From assembly GCA_011524675.1 (NCBI GenBank), contig WTJX01000151.1, positions 1 to 11,636 on the forward strand: DNA of 11,636 bases. Direction: 5' to 3'. This DNA is from Cytophagales bacterium (GTDB taxonomy: Bacteria; Bacteroidota; Bacteroidia; Cytophagales; JAAEPT01). Made by a program: the position numbers and the translations under genes. Positions 6,734 through 11,636 of this stretch are shown piece after piece (position 1 is the first letter of the stretch; each line of letters opens with the position of its first letter). The notes below the pieces were generated by a model. It made no database searches and was not told the DNA's origin. It worked only from the letters and a program-made list of their open reading frames with translations.

Positions 6734-7150
6734 CTAGGTGAAAGGTATAGGAGATTTTTTGATGAGTTTACAGACATTGATATCGTCTTCTTGATAAAAA
6801 CTCACATGATCCATGATCTTTCTTACTAAGATCATTCCTAAGCCTCCTTTCCTACGTTGAGCTACAATATCTTTTAGGTTTGGTTCTACATAGTTTTCAT
6901 AATCAAACTTTTCTCCTGAACTTTTAATAACAAACTCAAAAGAATTGGTTTCACTAGACATAGTAATATCTATTGAGATACTATCACTGCCTTTTGCATG
7001 GCATATAAGGTTAGTACATATCTCATCAACAGCGAGGACTACCATTTTTTTATCTTTTTTAGGTAAATATTCACCTATGGTATCCGAGACGAAAACTCTA
7101 ATGTTTTTGAGTTTTGATGTAGAGCAATTAACAATCATTTGCTTCATCAT
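6734..7150 (-). CDS. RsbW/SpoIIAB-like GHKL serine kinase (anti-sigma factor type)
   Basis: This is a 138-residue cytoplasmic HATPase_c protein of the partner-switching class. Such kinases phosphorylate a STAS partner and hold a target, classically a sigma factor, inactive. The N box is clear, VDEICTNLICHA (41-52, with E43 and N47). The second glycine box is present as KGGLGMILVRKIMD (101-114). The first glycine box is unusual: where the family has D-x-G before F-D, this protein has IKSSGEKFD (75-83), so the adenine-contacting Asp appears replaced by S77. The start ATG (7148-7150) has the best ribosome-binding site in the window, AAAGGAG seven bases upstream. The gene overlaps the STAS gene by 23 bases, indicating translational coupling and a stoichiometric pair. 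It ends in TAG, unlike its TAA-ending neighbours. The family call is firm; the partner and output are unknown. Confidence 0.87.
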   Translation of the reverse strand: MMKQMIVNCSTSKLKNIRVFVSDTIGEYLPKKDKKMVVLAVDEICTNLICHAKGSDSISIDITMSSETNSFEFVIKSSGEKFDYENYVEPNLKDIVAQRRKGGLGMILVRKIMDHVSFYQEDDINVCKLIKKSPIPFT

Positions 7151-7481
7151 TGATTGACTCCTTTGCTGAATTAAGTGATTCTGTAATTTTTATAAATTCG
7201 TGTAGTCCTAGAATATCAAATGCATTTTTGACATTTGTAGATAGACTACACAATGAAAAATAAATTTCATTTTTTTTAAAATCTTGTATTTTTGACATAA
7301 AAACGCCTAGACCAGCAGAAGCGATGTAGGTCATCTCGCTGCAATCTACTAGAATGTTTTTAGCGCCCTCGGAAAGTACAGATTCTATTTCGTTATCTAA
7401 AGCTAGGGCATTACTAGCATCCACTTCACCTTGTATTTGTAGGATATGGAATTTTCCGTCAATAGTAGTATTTACTGTCAT
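7128..7481 (-). CDS. STAS-domain anti-anti-sigma factor (RsbV/SpoIIAA-like)
   Basis: This single STAS domain protein of 117 residues acts as the phosphorylatable switch that binds the anti-sigma kinase when dephosphorylated. From an upstream TTG at 7509-7511 the frame would be 127 residues, but the ATG at 7479-7481 has GGAGA seven bases upstream (7489-7493) and yields MTVNTTIDGKFHILQIQGEV, a standard STAS beginning. Typical features are FHILQIQGEVDASN, the strand ILVDCSEMTYIASAGLGVF with the conserved phospho-acceptor position at S65 (numbering of the 127-residue frame), and a C-terminal helix. At the acceptor site the sequence is ASAG rather than DSSG or DSTG, leaving one serine as the only candidate. 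The gene sits between the phosphatase and the kinase, matching a complete partner-switch cassette. Confidence 0.9.
   Translation of the reverse strand: MTVNTTIDGKFHILQIQGEVDASNALALDNEIESVLSEGAKNILVDCSEMTYIASAGLGVFMSKIQDFKKNEIYFSLCSLSTNVKNAFDILGLHEFIKITESLNSAKESINDEANDC
7158..7164 (-). promoter_or_regulatory. Strong ribosome-binding site of the RsbW-like kinase
   Basis: The minus strand reads AAAGGAG, seven bases before the ATG at 7148-7150. It lies inside the STAS coding sequence. It fixes the kinase start and suggests that the kinase is translated efficiently beside its partner. Confidence 0.7.
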
Positions 7482-7488
7482 AAGTAGT

Positions 7489-7493
7489 TCTCC
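7489..7493 (-). promoter_or_regulatory. Ribosome-binding site that decides the STAS gene start
   Basis: GGAGA on the minus strand is seven bases upstream of the ATG at 7479-7481. It favours that codon over the upstream in-frame TTG at 7509-7511. Confidence 0.6.
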
Positions 7494-7498
7494 ATAAA

Positions 7499-7512
7499 AT
7501 TGCTTAAGCAAT
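7499..7512. promoter_or_regulatory. 14-bp palindrome in the STAS gene leader
   Basis: ATTGCTTAAGCAAT is a perfect palindrome ending 17 bases before the STAS start codon and just upstream of its ribosome-binding site. It could be an operator for a dimeric regulator or a short mRNA hairpin. A palindrome of this length in an AT-rich spacer is suggestive only. Confidence 0.35.
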
Positions 7513-7517
7513 ATATA

Positions 7518-7539
7518 CTTTTTTTCATTTCAAAAAAAG
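7518..7539. promoter_or_regulatory. AT-rich inverted repeat between the phosphatase and STAS genes
   Basis: CTTTTTTT and AAAAAAAG form an 8-bp stem around a six-base loop, 13 bases after the phosphatase stop codon in the direction of transcription. The stem is almost all A-T and no T-run follows, so it is not a standard terminator. It may separate the transcripts or limit mRNA decay. Confidence 0.35.
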
Positions 7540-7551
7540 ATAGCCAAAACA

Positions 7552-9675
7552 TTAGGCCTGTTCTGCGTCATTAAAGCGGACCACCAAACAGGATAAATCA
7601 TCTAAGAATTGGTCATGTCCTTGGTATTTTATCACTGATTTGAACACTTCGTCAATGAGCTCTTTGGGTGGTAGATCTACATTTTCTGAGATGACTTGTG
7701 AGAAATTATCATAACCAAATTCTTCTTTTTCTTTGTTACGAAGTTCTATCAAACCATCTGTAAACAAGACCAACGTATCTTCCGCATCATATGAAAAACT
7801 CCCTTCTGAGATATAATTCCCGTACTCTTCTGTTCTTAAGATCCCAAGTCCCAAACCTTTATCGTTCAAGTATTCTATTTTTTTTGTTTTTTCTTTAAAT
7901 AAAATAGAAGGACAGTGCCCCGCTCTTACATAACGTACTTTTTGGCTCTCAGTATTGATAAAGAATAAGGACAATGTAATGAAAGAGGTTTTTGCCAAGC
8001 TATTACTCAATGCTCTGTTGGCATCTGAAATAAAGTCTGTAGGTGTTTCTTTGCTTAGGAGTACCAATGTTTTAAATATCCCTCTGAGCTGTGCCATATT
8101 AAATGCTGCGGTGATACCACTACCAGAAACATCGGCTATGGCTAAGGCATATAAATTATCGCCTAACTGCGCAAAATCAAAATAGTCTCCACCTACATCT
8201 CCAGATGACTTAGTGAGGGCTGCTATCTCAAAACCTTTGCAAGGAGGGAATTTTTCTTGTATAAGCTGAGCTTTGACTTCTTGGGCTATTTTCTTTTCTT
8301 CTTGGTAGCGCTGATTTTCCACAGCTTCATTGACGAGCCTTGAATTGATGATACTAGAGACGGCTTGATCTGCATAGGTCTTCACGCTGTCTATCAACTG
8401 TTTGTCAAAACCATCAAACAAGCCTCTTATGAGTACTAGTTCTCCTATGATCTCATAACCATACGAAAGCGGAATATATAAAAGGGATTTATAAGGCTTT
8501 TGAGCAATGAAGGCTTTTACTCTTTCGTCTTGTACTGACCTAAGGTTAATAACATTGGTTTTGGAAAGGTTGATTCTTCTTTCTAATAGTACTTTGATGA
8601 AGCGTATATCTGACTTGTCTATATGATTTGTCAATACGGTTCTGTCAATGTTTTTACCATCGTATATGTCTAACCATGCCGCATCTGCCATAACGATGCT
8701 TATGCTTCTTTCTAATAAGACTGGATATATTTCTTGCTCTCTCCCTCCTGTCTGAACCATACTGTTCAATTGTTGAAAGTTCATTGTTTCGTTGAACTTG
8801 CGTTCAAAAGCTGCGGATATGGGCAGATTGAAAAGAATAACGAGGATAGAGCTTGCACAGTATGTGATGATGAATGTAAATAATGATACTAGCGGAAAGC
8901 CTCTGACCAAATTTAAAGGGAATATAAGCATGACTTCGTCTGATGACGAACTGTAATATATATTGTGGATATAAATGAAATAGATAAAGCATAAACTTAC
9001 CATCAATATCAAAAATGTCATGACGATACTTTTCCATTTCTGAGCTAAGCTAAAATATACTATCCAGTTTTGATTTACCGACAATACTAAACTAAACACA
9101 AAATAGAATGAAAGAATAGTGATGGATATCTTACTATCTATACCAAAAGGAATAAATATGAGTGGGAGACTTAAGTATATGGCAAATTCAAAAACACGCC
9201 ACGCAAAGAAGCCTATTTTACTGATTTGATAAGCTATCATTTCCTTAAACACATAAAATGTATGTGATATAAAGACAACCACCGCTATCAAACTGATGTT
9301 ATTGAGAATTTTAATGAGGTAAGGATACTCTAGTGCCTCATGTTGTTGAGTGGTACTGCTACATACACCAAAAAACAGATCAAAAAATAGCCAAAGAAAA
9401 ACGGTTGCTGAGAGCAGAAGTAGCCCACGAAGAAACAGTTTATATACCATTTTCGAAAGTTCTTCGCTTTTCTTTGACCGTATGTGTAGCCTAAAATATA
9501 AAGAAACACTTACAACAAAGAATAAAAAAAACAACCTTAGGAAAAAGCACTGTACCTGTGCTTCTTCCGTACTATCCCAAAGATTTGGGGAAGCATATAT
9601 CGTAAAAGTAGTTAGAAGTAACCAACTAACTACCGCAACGATAATGTATATTTTCTTATATGCTTTTTCTGACAA
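7552..9675 (-). CDS. Membrane-bound GAF-SpoIIE (PP2C) serine phosphatase, RsbU-like
   Basis: This 707-residue phosphatase should dephosphorylate the STAS partner encoded next to it. About eight hydrophobic segments occupy residues 8-285 (near 8-28, 41-63, 81-105, 120-143, 154-177, 184-208, 216-240 and 250-285). A GAF-like domain follows at about 300-445, then a helical linker (446-475), then the SpoIIE/PP2C domain (476-702). Its metal-binding motifs are present: VGGDYFDF (494-501, D497), IADVSGSG (513-520, D515), FTDGLIE (638-644, D640) and FLDDLSC (690-696). The membrane part matches no sensor domain I can name. No ATG exists before residue 76; the only reasonable start is TTG at 9673-9675 (MSEKAYKKIYIIVAV). 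The frame is the same as guaB's and is open from directly after the guaB stop. Family identity is firm; the signal sensed is unknown. Confidence 0.9.
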   Translation of the reverse strand: MSEKAYKKIYIIVAVVSWLLLTTFTIYASPNLWDSTEEAQVQCFFLRLFFLFFVVSVSLYFRLHIRSKKSEELSKMVYKLFLRGLLLLSATVFLWLFFDLFFGVCSSTTQQHEALEYPYLIKILNNISLIAVVVFISHTFYVFKEMIAYQISKIGFFAWRVFEFAIYLSLPLIFIPFGIDSKISITILSFYFVFSLVLSVNQNWIVYFSLAQKWKSIVMTFLILMVSLCFIYFIYIHNIYYSSSSDEVMLIFPLNLVRGFPLVSLFTFIITYCASSILVILFNLPISAAFERKFNETMNFQQLNSMVQTGGREQEIYPVLLERSISIVMADAAWLDIYDGKNIDRTVLTNHIDKSDIRFIKVLLERRINLSKTNVINLRSVQDERVKAFIAQKPYKSLLYIPLSYGYEIIGELVLIRGLFDGFDKQLIDSVKTYADQAVSSIINSRLVNEAVENQRYQEEKKIAQEVKAQLIQEKFPPCKGFEIAALTKSSGDVGGDYFDFAQLGDNLYALAIADVSGSGITAAFNMAQLRGIFKTLVLLSKETPTDFISDANRALSNSLAKTSFITLSLFFINTESQKVRYVRAGHCPSILFKEKTKKIEYLNDKGLGLGILRTEEYGNYISEGSFSYDAEDTLVLFTDGLIELRNKEKEEFGYDNFSQVISENVDLPPKELIDEVFKSVIKYQGHDQFLDDLSCLVVRFNDAEQA

Positions 9676-9711
9676 AATTTGGCAAGTATTGGTTTGTGGA
9701 ACAATATAACG

Positions 9712-9749
9712 AAAAAAAAATTACCTAGAGTAATTTGGCGCTTCTCTAG
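9712..9749 (-). terminator. Intrinsic terminator overlapping the guaB 3' end
   Basis: On the minus strand CTAGAG (9744-9749) pairs with CTCTAG (9725-9730) across a 13-base loop. GTAA follows, then nine T (9712-9720). The hairpin lies within the last codons of guaB and the T-run begins directly after its stop codon. A six-base stem is modest, so partial readthrough into the phosphatase gene is plausible. Confidence 0.5.
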
Positions 9750-11187
9750 TGATCTGTACATCGTGTGGATGGCTTTCTACAGAGCCTGCTGCTGTAATCT
9801 TAACAAACTTTGCCTGTTGCAATTTGTCTACTGATTCTGCTCCACAGTAGCCCATACCAGCCTTTAGTCCTCCAACGAGCTGATACACTACTTCACCTAC
9901 TGTCCCTTTGTATGCTACTCTACCAGCGATACCTTCTGGCACGAGTTTTTTGACATCATCTTCTACATCTTGGAAGTATCTATCTTTAGATCCTTCTTCC
10001 ATGGCTTCTACAGAACCCATGCCACGGTATGCTTTGTACTTTCTACCTTCATAGATGGTTACTTCGCCAGGCGCTTCTTCTGTCCCTGCCAATAATGAGC
10101 CTATCATCACGACATCTGCACCTCCAGCGATAGCTTTCACTACATCACCTGAGAAACGGATACCACCATCTGCTATGACAGGGACTCCCGTACCTTTGAT
10201 GGCTTTTGAGGCTTCATACACTGCTGATAACTGAGGCATTCCTACACCTGCAATGATACGAGTGGTGCATATACTACCTGGTCCTACTCCTACTTTTACG
10301 GCATCTGCTCCAGCTTCTACGAGTGCTTTTGCACCCTCACCAGTGGCAACATTACCTACTATGACATCTACATCAAAGGAAGCTTTGATCTTTTTGGTTG
10401 CTTCTATCACTCCCTTGGAATGCCCATGAGCTGTATCTATACTGATAACATCTACACCAGCATTTACCAATGCTTGTACTCTATCCATCACATCTGGCGT
10501 AACACCTACTGCTGCTCCTACTCTCAGACGACCATACTCGTCTTTGCAGGCATTGGGTCTATTCTTCTTCTTTAGGATATCCTTATAGGTTACTAGGCCG
10601 ATTAATTTATTTTCGGAATCTATGATAGGAAGCTTTTCTATTTTATATTTTTGGAGTATTGACTCTGACTCTTCTAAGGTTACCCCTTCTTTAGCGGTGA
10701 TGAGGTCGTTGGTAGTCATCACTTCTGTTACTTTTACGGTAACATCTTTCTGAAAGCGTAGATCTCTATTGGTTATGATACCTACTAGCTTTGTATCATC
10801 ATTTACTACTGGGATACCTCCTATCTTGAAATCTTTCATGATAGAGAGCGCATCTTGTAGAGTAGCGTCTTCTTTGAGCGTTACAGGGTCGAGTATCATT
10901 CCGCTTTCAGACCTTTTGACTCTTCGTATCTGATCTGCTTGCTTAGCAATAGACATATTTTTGTGTATGATACCAATCCCTCCCATATGCGCCATTGAAA
11001 TGGCTAATTCGTACTCGGTTACAGTATCCATAGCCGATGAAATCAAGGGAATGTTTAGTGCTATCTTTTTGGTGAGTTGAGTCTTTGTTTGAGTATCTCT
11101 AGGCAAGACTTCTGAATATGCGGGAAGCATCAATACATCATCATATGTAAGTGCTTCAAATAAAAACTTAGATTGATCCAGTAACAT
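9721..11187 (-). CDS. guaB: Inosine-5'-monophosphate dehydrogenase
   Basis: IMP dehydrogenase oxidises IMP to XMP with NAD+, the rate-limiting step of guanine nucleotide synthesis in the cytosol. The 488-residue length is typical. The TIM barrel starts at LTYDDVLMLPAYSEVLP (13-29). Two CBS domains are inserted at about 97-150 and 155-210 (for example GGIPVVNDDTKLVGIITNRD, 123-142), the nucleotide-responsive Bateman module. Substrate and catalytic motifs follow: SIDTAHGHS (249-257), GNVATGEGA (278-286), GPGSICTTR with catalytic C307 (302-310), IADGGIRFSGD (338-348) and YRGMGS (387-392). The flap contains GIAGRVAYKG (419-428), where many members have EGRVPYKG. The end, ESHPHDVQITREAPNYSR, is standard. 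The start is the ATG at 11185-11187. It leads the minus-strand gene series and has a plausible promoter. Identification is secure. Confidence 0.98.
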   Translation of the reverse strand: MLLDQSKFLFEALTYDDVLMLPAYSEVLPRDTQTKTQLTKKIALNIPLISSAMDTVTEYELAISMAHMGGIGIIHKNMSIAKQADQIRRVKRSESGMILDPVTLKEDATLQDALSIMKDFKIGGIPVVNDDTKLVGIITNRDLRFQKDVTVKVTEVMTTNDLITAKEGVTLEESESILQKYKIEKLPIIDSENKLIGLVTYKDILKKKNRPNACKDEYGRLRVGAAVGVTPDVMDRVQALVNAGVDVISIDTAHGHSKGVIEATKKIKASFDVDVIVGNVATGEGAKALVEAGADAVKVGVGPGSICTTRIIAGVGMPQLSAVYEASKAIKGTGVPVIADGGIRFSGDVVKAIAGGADVVMIGSLLAGTEEAPGEVTIYEGRKYKAYRGMGSVEAMEEGSKDRYFQDVEDDVKKLVPEGIAGRVAYKGTVGEVVYQLVGGLKAGMGYCGAESVDKLQQAKFVKITAAGSVESHPHDVQITREAPNYSR

Positions 11188-11221
11188 AGCAAATAGTTTA
11201 TTGCGTCCTCTATTTGCGAGA

Positions 11222-11229
11222 CAAAAGTA
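11222..11229 (-). promoter_or_regulatory. Likely -7 promoter element of guaB
   Basis: The minus strand reads TACTTTTG, an exact match to the Bacteroidota -7 consensus TAnnTTTG. It lies 34 bases upstream of the guaB start codon, which gives a short leader of about 30 bases. A clear TTTG at -33 is not visible, so the match rests on one box and its position. Confidence 0.5.
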
Positions 11230-11270
11230 AAATATTAAACTGAATAATGAATGATATATTTAATTAAATC

Positions 11271-11291
11271 ATAAAAAAAAAAGTTTTTTAT
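11271..11291. repeat. AT-only inverted repeat upstream of guaB
   Basis: ATAAAAAA and TTTTTTAT form an 8-bp stem around AAAAG, about 40 bases upstream of the guaB -7 box. It could be a curved upstream element or part of a terminator from the neighbouring gene outside the window. Confidence 0.3.
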
Positions 11292-11420
11292 CACAAAAGC
11301 ACCTCTAATTGTCTCCATTCTGTAAAACAGGTCTTGATTCTTGTGAGCTTTTGGCTTTGAGGTATTAGCGTTTTTAATTATGAGTCAAAACTACATACTA
11401 TTCTTTTTTGGTAAAATAAG

Positions 11421-11517
11421 AGCTAACTGCTAAAGGCTAACAGCTTTAGTTACTAAAAGTATTTAGTGAAAAATCAAGGGAAAATAAAACATAACATGTG
11501 GTTTACCGAATACCTAC
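11421..11517 (+). repeat. Dispersed intergenic repeat, longest copy (B)
   Basis: The element begins with a GCTAAC-rich block (11421-11445) containing a CTAAAG/CTTTAG hairpin (11430-11449). It continues into the 59-base block 11459-11517, which matches 2198-2256 on the opposite strand at 44 of 59 positions. Its blocks AGCTAAC and ATGTGGTTTACCGAA (11495-11509) also match 2387-2432 in the same order. It therefore appears to be the most complete of at least three copies in the window. Confidence 0.6.
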
Positions 11518-11535
11518 TTAACTTTTTAAATGTAT

Positions 11536-11559
11536 CAAAAATCAAATATTTGATTTTTG
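11536..11559. promoter_or_regulatory. 24-bp perfect palindrome
   Basis: The sequence starts CAAAAATCAAAT and continues as its exact reverse complement ATTTGATTTTTG, centred at 11547/11548. No T-run follows on either strand, so a terminator is unlikely. A dimeric regulator site, a cruciform or part of the neighbouring repeat are all possible. Confidence 0.45.
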
Positions 11560-11636
11560 GTATTTCATTATTCAAGGATTCTTAAAATTTAACCCAACTT
11601 GGCAAAAAAGTGCGTTTCTGTGGAACTACGCTTGAT

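Larger units (their letters stand above)
11188..11636. other. 449-base gene-free region upstream of guaB
   Basis: No convincing gene is present. The region carries the guaB promoter near its left end, an AT-rich inverted repeat, the largest copy of the dispersed repeat and a 24-bp palindrome. The last 60 bases are open in short frames on both strands (for example a minus-strand frame ending THFFAKLG and a stop at 11588-11590), but too little is visible to call a partial gene. Confidence 0.55.

Noticed and set aside
9350..9709. Plus-strand frame of 119 codons
   Set aside because: It is antisense to the membrane part of the phosphatase; composition and lack of family features mark it as a shadow.
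11565..11636. Partial gene at the right edge (minus frame ending THFFAKLG, or plus frame through FNPTWQKSAFLWNYA)
   Set aside because: Only about 15-23 codons are visible, both frames are of chance length, and neither matches a family end I can name.

Overview
The window reads as a chromosomal segment of an AT-rich Bacteroidota bacterium, most likely of the Cytophagales type. The grounds are: a tandem set of SurA/PpiC-type periplasmic folding factors followed by a MoxR ATPase, a gene order I know from Bacteroidota; lipoprotein signals on two of the folding factors; a TAnnTTTG-type (Bacteroidota -7) promoter element in front of guaB; and sparse use of strong Shine-Dalgarno sites. No species call is made. 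All recognisable genes lie on the minus strand, so transcription runs from high to low coordinates, and the description follows that direction.

From the right edge, 11188-11636 is non-coding and rich in repeats and palindromes, with a probable guaB promoter close to the gene. Next comes guaB (IMP dehydrogenase, 9721-11187), which ends in a likely intrinsic terminator. A partner-switching signalling module follows: a membrane-bound GAF-SpoIIE/PP2C phosphatase (RsbU-like, 7552-9675), a STAS anti-anti-sigma-type protein (RsbV-like, 7128-7481) and an overlapping GHKL anti-sigma-type kinase (RsbW-like, 6734-7150). The expected logic is that the kinase phosphorylates the STAS protein, the phosphatase reverses this on a membrane or cytosolic cue, and the free STAS protein sequesters the kinase from an unknown target. 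No sigma factor gene is present in the window.

The next block (2482-6665) encodes three envelope folding factors in series: a 653-residue lipoprotein with two parvulin domains, a 286-residue SurA-N-like lipoprotein without a parvulin domain, and a SurA homologue with two parvulin domains. The surA frame is interrupted by a single in-frame TAA in its second parvulin domain. The frame and the family-like sequence continue cleanly after it, so this is a fresh nonsense mutation, a sequence error or a readthrough site. After a 318-base gap with repeat remnants come moxR (1213-2163), a 598-base gap with a nested inverted-repeat element and three related copies of the fbp leader, and the N-terminal 204 codons of class I fructose-1,6-bisphosphatase running off the left edge.

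I see no prophage, transposase gene, CRISPR array, rRNA or tRNA. The points most worth a second look are the interrupted surA, the 143-bp structured element at 1070-1212, the intergenic repeat family shared by 2198-2432 and 11421-11517, and the partner-switch module between guaB and the folding-factor operon, whose kinase has an altered nucleotide-binding motif.
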